From assembly GCA_035519135.1 (NCBI GenBank), contig DATIWX010000092.1:1-64000 (forward strand): a stretch of 64,000 nucleotides of DNA, read 5' to 3'. This DNA comes from VBDM01 sp035519135. Its GTDB lineage: Bacteria; Pseudomonadota; Gammaproteobacteria; Burkholderiales; SG8-39. The notes beneath the pieces are model-generated. The model was given only the letters and a program-made list of their open reading frames with translations, did not search any database and was not told the origin of the DNA. Both the position numbers and the translations under genes were made by a program. Position 1 is the stretch's first letter, and each line of letters begins with the position of its first letter. This document shows, piece by piece, positions 52,078 to 60,321 of this stretch.

Positions 52078-52866
52078 ATGCTCGTCCACCCGAACTTCGA
52101 TCCCGTCGCCATCCACCTCGGGCCCCTCGCCGTGCGCTGGTACGGCCTCATGTACCTGGTGGGCTTCGGCCTCGCGTTCTGGCTGGGGCGCCTGCGCATC
52201 AAGCAATCGAAAGCCGGCCGCGTCACCTACGAGGCCCTCGACGATCTGCTGTTCTTCGGCGTGCTCGGCGTGGTGCTGGGCGGGCGGCTCGGCTACGTGC
52301 TGTTCTACAAGCCGGGCTACTACCTTTCCCATCTGCTCGAGATCCCGGCCGTGTGGCACGGCGGGATGTCCTTTCACGGCGGGTTTCTGGGTGTGCTGCT
52401 TGCGGTGTGGTGGGTGGCGAGAAAGCACGAGCTGCGCTGGCTCGAAGTCACCGATTTTCTCGCTCCGCTCAGCCCGCTCGCCTTCGCGGCGGGAAGGCTG
52501 GGCAACTTCATCAACGGCGAGCTGCCCGGCCGCGTCACCAGCGTGCCCTGGGGCATGGTGTTTCAGGGCGGAGGCGCTCTCCCGCGCCATCCTTCGCAGC
52601 TCTACCAGTTCGCCCTGGAAGGGCTGCTGCTGTTCGCGATCCTGTGGATCTACTCGGCCAGGCAGAGGCCCGTGGGCGCGGTGTCGGCGGCGTTCCTCAT
52701 CGGTTACGGGGCCTTGCGTTTCGCGGTCGAATTCTTCAGAGAGCCCGATGATTTTCTTGGGCTTCTTGCGCTGAATCTCTCCATGGGACAGTGGTTGTCT
52801 CTGCCCATGATCTTGGCCGGGGCCGGCATGCTCCTGTGGGCTTGGCGGCGGCCGCAGAAGGTCTAA
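52078..52866 (+). CDS. lgt: Prolipoprotein diacylglyceryl transferase
   Basis: 262 residues from ATG at 52078. Attaches diacylglycerol from phosphatidylglycerol to the lipobox Cys of pre-lipoproteins. About seven membrane helices; hallmark segments are VRWYGLMYLVGF, HGGMSFHGGFLG and the Lgt signature GRLGNFINGELPGR, plus HPSQLYQFALEG. The upstream open frame (from 51886) overlaps the divergent ilvD and has no family match. Lipoproteins such as PilP, LptM and the Liv binding protein in this window would be clients. Confidence 0.96.
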   Translation: MLVHPNFDPVAIHLGPLAVRWYGLMYLVGFGLAFWLGRLRIKQSKAGRVTYEALDDLLFFGVLGVVLGGRLGYVLFYKPGYYLSHLLEIPAVWHGGMSFHGGFLGVLLAVWWVARKHELRWLEVTDFLAPLSPLAFAAGRLGNFINGELPGRVTSVPWGMVFQGGGALPRHPSQLYQFALEGLLLFAILWIYSARQRPVGAVSAAFLIGYGALRFAVEFFREPDDFLGLLALNLSMGQWLSLPMILAGAGMLLWAWRRPQKV

Positions 52867-52867
52867 A

Positions 52868-53098
52868 ATGAAGCGTGCCATGGCCGAAGCAAGGAGCGAC
52901 CACATGCAGGCTCAGATGAAGGAGCGCTTGCGGGAGTTGCAGCTCGAACACCGGGACCTGGACAGCGCGATCCACCGAATCTCAGACGACCCCAGCCACG
53001 ATCAGCTCGCCCTCACCCGCATGAAGCGCCGCAAGCTCCTAATCAAGGACCAGATCTCCTGGATCGAGCGCCAGCTCGACCCCGACATCCCCGCCTGA
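52868..53098 (+). CDS. Small YdcH/DUF465-family helical protein
   Basis: 76 residues, 1 bp after the lgt stop. It shows the DUF465 pattern: a helix (LRELQLEHRDLDSAIHRI) and a second one (LALTRMKRRKLLIKDQISWIERQ) that can form a coiled-coil hairpin. The start could also be the later Met residues at 5, 13 or 17. Function unknown; such proteins are common and small. Confidence 0.8.
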   Translation: MKRAMAEARSDHMQAQMKERLRELQLEHRDLDSAIHRISDDPSHDQLALTRMKRRKLLIKDQISWIERQLDPDIPA

Positions 53099-53107
53099 AG
53101 AGCGGCC

Positions 53108-53851
53108 TCACCCGAGCCCGCGCGCGATGAGCGACGCGCCGCTCGCGAGCAGCAGGATCGCCACCCCCCGCATCACCATCTCGCGTGAAATCGCGCGGAA
53201 GATCTTCGACGCAAGGTAGACCGCGAACAGCCCCGCCGGGATCGCCGCGGCTGCCGCGATCCACACGCCGTCCTGCATCAGGAGGCCCGTAACCGCGAAC
53301 GCGACCAGGCGCAGCCCGATGCTGAAGATGGTGGTGAGAGTCATGGTGGCGCGGAACTGCTCCTTGCTCAAGGGACGGTGCGAGAGGTAGATCGCGTAAG
53401 GCGGGCCGCCCGCGCCGAAGAGCGTTCCGGACAGTCCTCCGCAGAACCCTGCGAAGAACGCCCAGTTGCGGCTGACGGTCGCGAGGGCCCCGCCGCGCGA
53501 AAGACTGTAGAGCGCGTAGCTGAGGACGAAGACGCCCAGCGCGATCAGCGACGCGTTGCGCGGCAGGTTTACCAGCAGCGTCGTCCCGGTGACGATCCCG
53601 ACGATCATCAGCGGCACCATGCGCGCGATGTCGCCGAGCAGGGCGTTTCTCGGGTTCTCGAGCCCCAGCCGCAGGCCGTTGCCGAAGTCCACGATCGCGA
53701 ACACCGCCAGCGCGAAAGGCAGCGGGACGAAGAAGGTCGCGAGCGGAATGGTGACCAGGGCCGAGCCGAAGCCGGTGAGGCCCTGGATGAATCCGCCGAC
53801 GAAGGCGATCGGCGCGAGCGCAAGCGCCGCCGCCGCGCCTTCCAGGATCAT
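53108..53851 (-). CDS. TauE/SafE-family membrane permease
   Basis: 247 residues, about seven to eight membrane helices. The family pattern is seen in FVGGFIQGLTGFGSALVTIPL near the N-terminus and GGLSGTLFGAGGPPYAIYL in the middle, the paired repeat halves of TauE/SafE. Relatives export sulfite, sulfoacetate or other organic anions. Start ATG at 53851 lies 15 bp downstream of the FAD/Fe-S gene, so the pair may be one transcript. Substrate unknown; an organic acid is a reasonable guess from its neighbour. Confidence 0.88.
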   Translation of the reverse strand: MILEGAAAALALAPIAFVGGFIQGLTGFGSALVTIPLATFFVPLPFALAVFAIVDFGNGLRLGLENPRNALLGDIARMVPLMIVGIVTGTTLLVNLPRNASLIALGVFVLSYALYSLSRGGALATVSRNWAFFAGFCGGLSGTLFGAGGPPYAIYLSHRPLSKEQFRATMTLTTIFSIGLRLVAFAVTGLLMQDGVWIAAAAAIPAGLFAVYLASKIFRAISREMVMRGVAILLLASGASLIARGLG

Positions 53852-53866
53852 CGGGAGCGGCGCGCC

Positions 53867-56803
53867 CTAGGCAAGCGCGCGCGCCAGCACTTGGGCGACG
53901 TGCACCGCCTTTCGCGATGCACCGTCGGCGATCTGATGGCGGCAGCTGGTGCCGTCGGCGACGAGAAGCGTGTCTTCACCCGCCGCGCGGACCCTGGGAA
54001 GCAGCGAAAGCTCGGCCATCTTCATCGACACCGCGTAGTGATCCGCCTCGTAGCCGAAGCTGCCCGCCATGCCGCAGCAGGAGGATTCGACCGTTTCCAC
54101 CTTCAGCCCGGGCACGAGCGAAAGCGCCCGCTGCACCGCCGGCATGGCGCCGAAGGCCTTCTGGTGGCAATGTCCGTGCAGCAGCGCGCGGTTCTCGGCG
54201 AGGGGCTTGAGCTGCAACGCGAGCCGTCCGGCCTCGTGCTCGCGCGCGAGGAACTCCTCGAAGAGCAGCGCCTGCGACGCGAGCGCCTCCGTCTCGGCTC
54301 CCGGAAGCATCGACCTGAACTCGTCGCGCAGGCCGAGAAGACAGGACGGCTCCAGGCCCACCACCGGGACGCCGCGCTCGACGTAGGGCTTGAGAGACGC
54401 GAGCACGCGCGTGGCCTCGACTCTCGCCTTATCCACCATCCCCGCCGAAAGAAACGTCCTGCCGCAGCAGAGCGGCCGCCCGCCGTCAACGGCGCGGGCA
54501 ACGTGCACGCCGTAGCCGGCCCGGTCGAGCACGGCCAGCGCCGCGCGCGCGTTCTCCGGCTCGAAGTAGTTGTTGAACGTGTCGACGAAGAGCACGACTT
54601 CTCCGGCCTTGCCGCTGCTTGCCCAGCTGCGCAGGGAATTCAGGAACGAGCCGCGCCACCTTGGCAGCGAGCGCTGCGCGGCGAAGCCGAGCCAGCGCTT
54701 GCCCGCCGCCTGCAGCGCGTTCGCGTAGCGCGCGGTTCGCGCCGCCCAGGGCGCGTAGCGCGGCAGATAGGCGATGAGTTTCTGCCGCACCGAGTAGCCG
54801 TGGCGAGCGTGGTAGTGGTGGAGAAACTCGATCTTCATCTTCGCCATGTCGACGCCGGTCGGGCACTCGCGCTTGCAGCCCTTGCAGGACACGCACAGGT
54901 CCAGCGTGTCGAACATCTCGTCCGAGGTGAACGCATCGGGGCCCAATTGCCCCGAGAGGGCGAGGCGCAGCGTGTTGGCGCGGCCGCGGGTGAGGTGCTT
55001 CTCGTCGCCCGTGGCGCGGAACGACGGGCACATGGTGCCCGCGTCGAACTTGCGGCAATGGCCGTTGTTGTTGCACATCTCGACCGCGGCGGCGAATCCC
55101 GTGCTCGCGGCGTCCGGGACGCTCCACTCGCTCCAGTCGAGCGCGGCATCGAGCCTGGTGATCGCGTAGCCCGGCCCGAAGCGGAACAGGCTGCGGTCGT
55201 CCTGCTTCGACGGGCGCACGATCTTTCCCGGATTCATCAGTCCCTTCGGGTCGAACAGGTCCTTGATCTCGGCCAGCGCCCCGGCGAGCCGCTCGCCGAT
55301 GATCGGCGCTATCCACTCCGAGCGCACCAGCCCGTCGCCGTGCTCGCCCGAGTACGCCGCGCCCTTGTACTTCTTCACCAGGGCGCAGGCTTCCTCGGCG
55401 ATCGCGCGCATCTTCCCCGCCCCGTCGGTCTTCATGTTGAGCACCGGCCGCACGTGCAGCGTCCCCACCGACGCGTGCGCATACCAAGTGCCTTCGGTGC
55501 CGTGCTTGCGGAACACCCGGGTGAGGGCATCGGTGTATTCCGCGAGATGCTCCAGCGGCACCGCGCAATCCTCGATGAAGGAAACCGGCTTGCCGTCGCC
55601 CTTCATCGACATCATGATGTTGAGGCCCGCCTTCCTCACCTCCCAGACGTCGCGCTGCAGGGCGGCGTCGGCGATCCGGATCACGCTGTCGGAGTGGCCG
55701 AGGTCGCCCATCAGCTCCGCCAGCTCCTGCAGCCGGTCCGCAGGACCGTCGCGATCCTCGCCGGCGAATTCCACCAGCAGGATCGCGTCGGGGTCGCCGC
55801 GGATGAATTTCTCGACCACGGAGCGATACGCCGGGTTGCCGCGCGCGAGGCCGATCATGGTGCGGTCGACCAGCTCCACCGCGGTGGGGGCGAGCTTCAC
55901 GATGTGCTGCGGCGCCTCCATCGCGCGCCGGAAGCTCGCGAAGTGGCACACGCCCAGGGCCCTGAAGCGCGGCAGCGGCGTGAGCTTGAGATGGATCCGC
56001 TTCGAGTAGGCGAGCGTGCCTTCCGAGCCGACCAGCAGCTGCGCGAAATTCCAGTCCGAGGCCGGCTTCACCAGATCGAGGTTGTAGCCCTGCACCCGCC
56101 GCAGCACCTTGGGCCAGCGCGCCTCGATTTCGTCGGCCTCGCGCTCGGCGATGCGGCTGATCTTGCGCGCGAGCTCGACATAGCCCGCCGGCGCGGCGAG
56201 CCGCTCGAGGCTTCCCGCCACCGGGCCGAAGTGATATTCCGCACCGTCGGCGAGCAGCGCATCGATGCCGAGCACGTTGTGCACCATGTTGCCGTAGCGG
56301 ATCGACCGGGACCCGCAGGAATTGTTGCCCGCCATGCCGCCGATCGTCGCCTGCGCGCTGGTGGACACGTCGACGGGAAACCACAGGCCGTGCGGGCGCA
56401 GCCGCGCGTTCAGTGCGTCCAGCACCACCCCGGGCTCGACCACCGCGGTGGCGCGCTCGCGGTCGACCGAGACGACGCGGTTGAGATACTTCGAGTTGTC
56501 GATGACCAGCGCGGCGCCCACCGCCTGCCCGCACTGCGAGCTGCCGGCGCCGCGCGCGAGGATCGGAATGCCTTCCTCCACCGCGATCTGCATCGCGATC
56601 TTCGCGTCCTGTTCGGTCTTCGGCACGACGACGCCGACCGGATCGATCTGGTAGATCGAGGCGTCCGTCGAATAACGGCCGCGGCTGCCTGCGTCGAAAA
56701 GCACCTCGCCCTCGATCTCGCGCGCGAGGCGCCGCGCGAGCGCGCTGTCACCGGCGCGCGGGTGAAATGAAACGCTGGAAACGTTCGAAGGCGCTCGGTC
56801 CAT
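53867..56803 (-). CDS. FAD- and Fe-S-binding 2-hydroxyacid dehydrogenase (YdiJ/GlcD-GlcF-like fusion)
   Basis: 978 residues. The N-terminal FAD-binding domain (about 40-280; PILARGAGSSQCGQAVG, NNSCGSRSIRYGN) is followed by the FAD-oxidase C-terminal domain (about 285-540, including the ENCAVPLEHL-like segment). Fe-S sites follow: CNNNGHC...CP near 580, and CVSCKGCKRECP near 637-648. Two CCG motifs (PLCCGRTF near 778, ESSCCGM near 908) complete the GlcF/HdrD-like end. Such proteins oxidise D-2-hydroxyacids such as D-2-hydroxyglutarate or D-lactate and pass electrons to the quinone pool. The exact substrate is unknown. The DsbA-like gene lies just upstream. Confidence 0.93.
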   Translation of the reverse strand: MDRAPSNVSSVSFHPRAGDSALARRLAREIEGEVLFDAGSRGRYSTDASIYQIDPVGVVVPKTEQDAKIAMQIAVEEGIPILARGAGSSQCGQAVGAALVIDNSKYLNRVVSVDRERATAVVEPGVVLDALNARLRPHGLWFPVDVSTSAQATIGGMAGNNSCGSRSIRYGNMVHNVLGIDALLADGAEYHFGPVAGSLERLAAPAGYVELARKISRIAEREADEIEARWPKVLRRVQGYNLDLVKPASDWNFAQLLVGSEGTLAYSKRIHLKLTPLPRFRALGVCHFASFRRAMEAPQHIVKLAPTAVELVDRTMIGLARGNPAYRSVVEKFIRGDPDAILLVEFAGEDRDGPADRLQELAELMGDLGHSDSVIRIADAALQRDVWEVRKAGLNIMMSMKGDGKPVSFIEDCAVPLEHLAEYTDALTRVFRKHGTEGTWYAHASVGTLHVRPVLNMKTDGAGKMRAIAEEACALVKKYKGAAYSGEHGDGLVRSEWIAPIIGERLAGALAEIKDLFDPKGLMNPGKIVRPSKQDDRSLFRFGPGYAITRLDAALDWSEWSVPDAASTGFAAAVEMCNNNGHCRKFDAGTMCPSFRATGDEKHLTRGRANTLRLALSGQLGPDAFTSDEMFDTLDLCVSCKGCKRECPTGVDMAKMKIEFLHHYHARHGYSVRQKLIAYLPRYAPWAARTARYANALQAAGKRWLGFAAQRSLPRWRGSFLNSLRSWASSGKAGEVVLFVDTFNNYFEPENARAALAVLDRAGYGVHVARAVDGGRPLCCGRTFLSAGMVDKARVEATRVLASLKPYVERGVPVVGLEPSCLLGLRDEFRSMLPGAETEALASQALLFEEFLAREHEAGRLALQLKPLAENRALLHGHCHQKAFGAMPAVQRALSLVPGLKVETVESSCCGMAGSFGYEADHYAVSMKMAELSLLPRVRAAGEDTLLVADGTSCRHQIADGASRKAVHVAQVLARALA

Positions 56804-56810
56804 CCGGCAG

Positions 56811-57464
56811 CTACGCGGCGGCGGATTCCTTCTCCGCCTCGAGCATCGCTTCGAGCAGCACTTCGGGCGATTGCGCGCCTTCGACCGCCAGCCGCTTGTT
56901 GAAGATGAAGAAGGGCACGCCGTTCACGCCCATGGCGCGCGCCTGGTTCTCCTCTTCAGCGACCGTCCGGCGCAGGCTCTCGTCGGCGAGCGCGACTTCG
57001 GCCTCCTTGCGATCCAGCCCCGCCCCGGCCGCGACGCGCAGCAGCGTCGGCTCATCGGTGAGATCGGCGCCGTCGACGAAGAACGCCTTCAGCAGGGCCT
57101 CCTTCATCGCGCCCTGGACGCCGCTCAGGCGGGCCCGCTCGATCAGCGCGTGCGCCGCGAGCGTGTTCGGCTGGCGCTCGATCTTGTCGAAAGCGAACGC
57201 GATACCGAGCTGCGCTCCCGCGTGCACCAGCCGGTCGTGCGCGCTGTAGCCGCGCGCGCCGAATTTCTTCGCGATGTAGTCGGCTCGGGTGATACCCTCG
57301 CGGGGAAGGTCCGGGTTCAGCTCGAAGGGGTGGAAGACGATTTCCGGCGCCGGCGCCCCGGGACGGCGCTGCCGGTAGAGATCGAGCGCGGCCTCGAGGC
57401 GGCGCTTGCCGATGAAGCACCAGGGGCAGACCACGTCGGAGACGATGTCGATGGAGAGTGTCAT
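56811..57464 (-). CDS. DsbA-family oxidoreductase (FrnE-like)
   Basis: 217 residues from ATG at 57464. No signal peptide, so it is cytoplasmic. The thioredoxin fold begins at once with SDVVCPWCFIGK (Cys13 and Cys16), and the cis-Pro segment is VNGVPFFIFNK near 185. The insertion domain is helical. The family includes FrnE and 2-hydroxychromene-2-carboxylate isomerase relatives. Its longer open frame upstream is antiphase to the aminotransferase gene. It ends 7 bp before the FAD/Fe-S gene starts, suggesting one operon. Confidence 0.92.
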   Translation of the reverse strand: MTLSIDIVSDVVCPWCFIGKRRLEAALDLYRQRRPGAPAPEIVFHPFELNPDLPREGITRADYIAKKFGARGYSAHDRLVHAGAQLGIAFAFDKIERQPNTLAAHALIERARLSGVQGAMKEALLKAFFVDGADLTDEPTLLRVAAGAGLDRKEAEVALADESLRRTVAEEENQARAMGVNGVPFFIFNKRLAVEGAQSPEVLLEAMLEAEKESAAA

Positions 57465-57584
57465 GGGGTTCTTTCTGGAGCGAATGGAGAGCCTGCGCCA
57501 TGATACCGCAGGCTTGAGCAAGATCATGGTCCGGGAGGGCTTTTCCGATAAACTAGCCGACTCGTCCACACGAGCGAGTCCAGC

Positions 57585-58790
57585 ATGAGCCACAGGAGCG
57601 GACGCCACTTCCTGCAGATCCCCGGCCCCACCAACGTCCCGGACCGGGTCCTGCGCGCCATCGACCGCGCGACCGTGGATCATCGCGGCCCGGAATTCGG
57701 GCGCATGACCCTCGAGGTCCTGGAAGGCCTGAAGAGCGTCTTCCAGACGAAGCAGCCGGTGGTGATCTATCCGGCCTCGGGCACGGGCGCCTGGGAAGCC
57801 GCGCTGGTCAACACGCTCTCGCCCGGCGACCGCGTGCTCATGTTCGAGACCGGGCATTTCGCGAGCCTGTGGAACAAGATGGCGACGCGCCTCGGCCTGT
57901 CGATCGAGCTCGTGCCCACCGACTGGCGCCGCGGCGTCGACCCGGCGGCGGTGGAGGCGAAGCTGGAGGAGGACCGCGCCCAGTCGAGTAAAGCGGCGAT
58001 CAAGGCGGTGTGCGTGGTGCACAACGAAACCTCCACGGGCGCTACGAGCCGCATCGGCGCGATCCGCAAGGCGATCGACGCGGCGGGCCATCCCGCGCTC
58101 TACCTGGTCGATACGATCTCGTCCCTGGCCTCGATCGACTACCGCCACGACGAGTGGGGCGTGGACGTCACCGTCGCCGGCTCGCAGAAGGGCTTGATGC
58201 TGCCGCCGGGGCTGTCGTTCAACTGCGTCAGCGAGAAGGCCCTCAAGGCCTCGAAGTCGGCCAAGCTGGCGCGCTCCTACTGGAGCTGGGACGAGATGCT
58301 CGCCAACAACAAGACGGGCTACTTCCCCTACACGCCCGCGACCAATCTCCTCTACGGCCTGCACGAAGCGCTGAAGATGCTCGCCGAGGAAGGCCTGCAG
58401 AACGTATTTGCGCGCCACGCGCGCCACGCCGAGGCGACGCGGCGCGCGGTGCGCGCCTGGGGCCTGGAGATCCTGTGCAGCGTGCCCGAGGAGTACTCGA
58501 ATTCGCTCACCACGGTGATGATGCCCGCGGGGCACGACGCCGACCGGCTGCGCAAGCTCATCCTCGAGGCCTACGACATGTCGCTCGGCACCGGCCTCGG
58601 CCGCCTCGCCGGCAAAGTGTTTCGCATCGGGCATCTCGGCGACTTCAACGACCTCACTCTCGCCGGCACGCTCGCCGGCGTGGAGATGGGGCTGGAGCTC
58701 GCCGGAGTGCCTCACAAGAAGGGCGGCGTGCTCGCGGCTTTCGAGCACCTCACCGAGAGCGCGCGCGCCCCATCCCGCAAAGTCGCCTAA
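57585..58790 (+). CDS. Serine-/alanine-glyoxylate aminotransferase family enzyme
   Basis: 401 residues, PLP fold type I, class V. The cofactor lysine is Lys202 in AGSQKGLMLPPG. Other hallmarks: QIPGPTNVPDRVLRAIDR near 11-28, VDHRGPEFG, PASGTGAWEA and HNETSTG. Enzymes of this class transfer an amino group between serine or alanine and glyoxylate or hydroxypyruvate. It leads a + strand run with a TctCBA transporter and a crotonase. In the serine-cycle or C2 metabolism sense it would handle glycine/serine; no other serine-cycle gene is in view. Confidence 0.93.
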   Translation: MSHRSGRHFLQIPGPTNVPDRVLRAIDRATVDHRGPEFGRMTLEVLEGLKSVFQTKQPVVIYPASGTGAWEAALVNTLSPGDRVLMFETGHFASLWNKMATRLGLSIELVPTDWRRGVDPAAVEAKLEEDRAQSSKAAIKAVCVVHNETSTGATSRIGAIRKAIDAAGHPALYLVDTISSLASIDYRHDEWGVDVTVAGSQKGLMLPPGLSFNCVSEKALKASKSAKLARSYWSWDEMLANNKTGYFPYTPATNLLYGLHEALKMLAEEGLQNVFARHARHAEATRRAVRAWGLEILCSVPEEYSNSLTTVMMPAGHDADRLRKLILEAYDMSLGTGLGRLAGKVFRIGHLGDFNDLTLAGTLAGVEMGLELAGVPHKKGGVLAAFEHLTESARAPSRKVA

Positions 58791-58809
58791 CCCTCTAGGA
58801 GGAGGAGCA

Positions 58810-59811
58810 ATGAAGCAATCGCGCACGGCCGCATGGGCGGCCATTCCGTTCGCCGCCGCATCTGCGATAACCCCGGCGCCTGCCGGTGCCGCCTGGGAGC
58901 CGACCAAGCCGGTCGAGATCGTCGTCGCAGCCGGCGCGGGCGGCGCATCCGACCAGATGGCGCGGATGATGCAGTCGGCGATCCAGAAGAACAAGCTGAT
59001 GAAGCAGCCGATGATCGTATCGCTCAAAGGCGGCGCGTCGGGCGCCGAGGCGCTGATGTACATGAAGTCGGGCGCCGGCGACCCCAACCGGGTCCTCATC
59101 GCCTACTCGCTCATATACATGCTGCCGATCTCGGCCAAGATCCCGTTCAACTGGCGCGAGCTGACGCCGGTCGCGGTGGTCGCGCTCGACCAGTTCGTGC
59201 TGTGGGACAACACCACGCTGCCCTACAAGAACGTCAAGGAATTCGTCGCGGCCGCCAAGTCCGCGAACCCGCCGTTCAAGATGGGCGGCACCGGCTCGCG
59301 GCGCGAGGACCAGGTCCTGTCGGTCTTCATGGAGAAGAAGACCGGCGCGAAATTCGCCTACCTGCCCTACAAGTCGGGCGGCGAGGCCGCAACGCAGCTG
59401 GTCGGCAACCACACCCAGGCGAACGTGAACAACCCGTCCGAGAACCTCGAGGTGTGGCGCGCCGGGCAGGTGCGCGCGCTGTGCGTGTTCGACAAGGAAC
59501 GCATCCAGTACAAGACCAAGGTCACGGACAAGCAATCCTGGAACGACATCCCGACCTGCAAGGAAGAGGGGCTGGACGTGCAATACCTGATGCTGCGGGC
59601 GATGTTCCTCCCGGGCAAGGCGACCCCCGAGCAGAAGGACTTCTACATCGATCTCTTCCGGAAGGTCTCGCAGACCGCCGACTACAAGGACTACATGGAG
59701 AAGCAGGCGCTGAAGCCCGTCTTCCTCACCGGCGATGCGATGCTGAAGTTCCTCGAGGAAGACGACGCGCTCAACAAGAGCCTGATGATCGAAGCGGGGT
59801 TCGACAAGTGA
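58810..59811 (+). CDS. tctC: Tripartite tricarboxylate transporter substrate-binding protein (TctC)
   Basis: 333 residues, preceded by a strong AGGAGGAG ribosome site. Sec signal peptide ends near AGAAWEP. TctC hallmarks: KPVEIVVAAGAGGASDQMARM near 33-53, and a Venus flytrap fold with FKMGGTGSRRED and FAYLPYKSGGEAATQLVGNH. Delivers an organic acid to TctA/TctB. Family members bind citrate, other carboxylates, or aromatic acids; the binding pocket does not allow a choice here. Its stop is followed directly by the TctB start. Confidence 0.94.
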   Translation: MKQSRTAAWAAIPFAAASAITPAPAGAAWEPTKPVEIVVAAGAGGASDQMARMMQSAIQKNKLMKQPMIVSLKGGASGAEALMYMKSGAGDPNRVLIAYSLIYMLPISAKIPFNWRELTPVAVVALDQFVLWDNTTLPYKNVKEFVAAAKSANPPFKMGGTGSRREDQVLSVFMEKKTGAKFAYLPYKSGGEAATQLVGNHTQANVNNPSENLEVWRAGQVRALCVFDKERIQYKTKVTDKQSWNDIPTCKEEGLDVQYLMLRAMFLPGKATPEQKDFYIDLFRKVSQTADYKDYMEKQALKPVFLTGDAMLKFLEEDDALNKSLMIEAGFDK

Positions 59812-60318
59812 ATGGCTGACCCGGCCGAGGAACCGCGCGCGGTCGCGAGCACGCGCGCGGTCGACATCGCCGTTTCCCTGCTGCTGCTCGCCTTCGCGGC
59901 GCTGATGGCGTTCGACAACTGGCGCAGCGGGGCCGGCTGGGCGAGCGACGGACCGAAGGCGGGCTACTTTCCCTTCTACCTCGCGCTGCTCCTCGGCGCG
60001 GCCAGCCTCTACGGCCTGGTCAAGGCGGTTCTCCACCGCGCGGGGGCAGGATCGCCCTTCGTCAATCGCGACCAGCTGCGGCGCGTCATGCAGGTGCTCG
60101 TGCCGACTTTCCTCTTCTGCCTCTTCACGCAGTGGCTCGGCCTGTACGTGGCGAGCTTTCTGCTCATCGCCGGCTTCATGCGCTGGGTCGGCGGGATCGC
60201 CTGGTGGAAGTCGGTCCTGACGAGCTTCCTGTTCGCCGTCGCGATGTTCGTGACTTTCGACGTCGCGTTCGACGTGATCATGCCCAAGGGCCCGCTCGAG
60301 GCCCTGCTCGGGTTCTAG
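59812..60318 (+). CDS. tctB: Tripartite tricarboxylate transporter small membrane subunit (TctB)
   Basis: 168 residues with about four to five hydrophobic segments (AVSLLLLAFAALMAF, YLALLLGAASLYGLV, LGLYVASFLLIAGF, SVLTSFLFAVAMFVTFDVAF). The WASDGPKAGYFPFYLAL segment near 46-63 is typical of TctB. ATG immediately after the tctC stop. Partners TctA in the inner membrane; the family role is structural support of the large subunit. Confidence 0.92.
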   Translation: MADPAEEPRAVASTRAVDIAVSLLLLAFAALMAFDNWRSGAGWASDGPKAGYFPFYLALLLGAASLYGLVKAVLHRAGAGSPFVNRDQLRRVMQVLVPTFLFCLFTQWLGLYVASFLLIAGFMRWVGGIAWWKSVLTSFLFAVAMFVTFDVAFDVIMPKGPLEALLGF

Positions 60319-60321
60319 ACC

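Noticed and set aside
53378..56770. Open frame of 1,130 codons on the + strand opposite the FAD/Fe-S dehydrogenase
   Set aside because: Shadow of a well-supported minus-strand enzyme; its composition (Arg, His, Ala, Glu) is typical of such antisense frames.
57570..57583. Small hairpin CTCGT-CCAC-ACGAG just before the aminotransferase start
   Set aside because: Five base pairs only and no recognisable motif; too weak to call a regulatory site.
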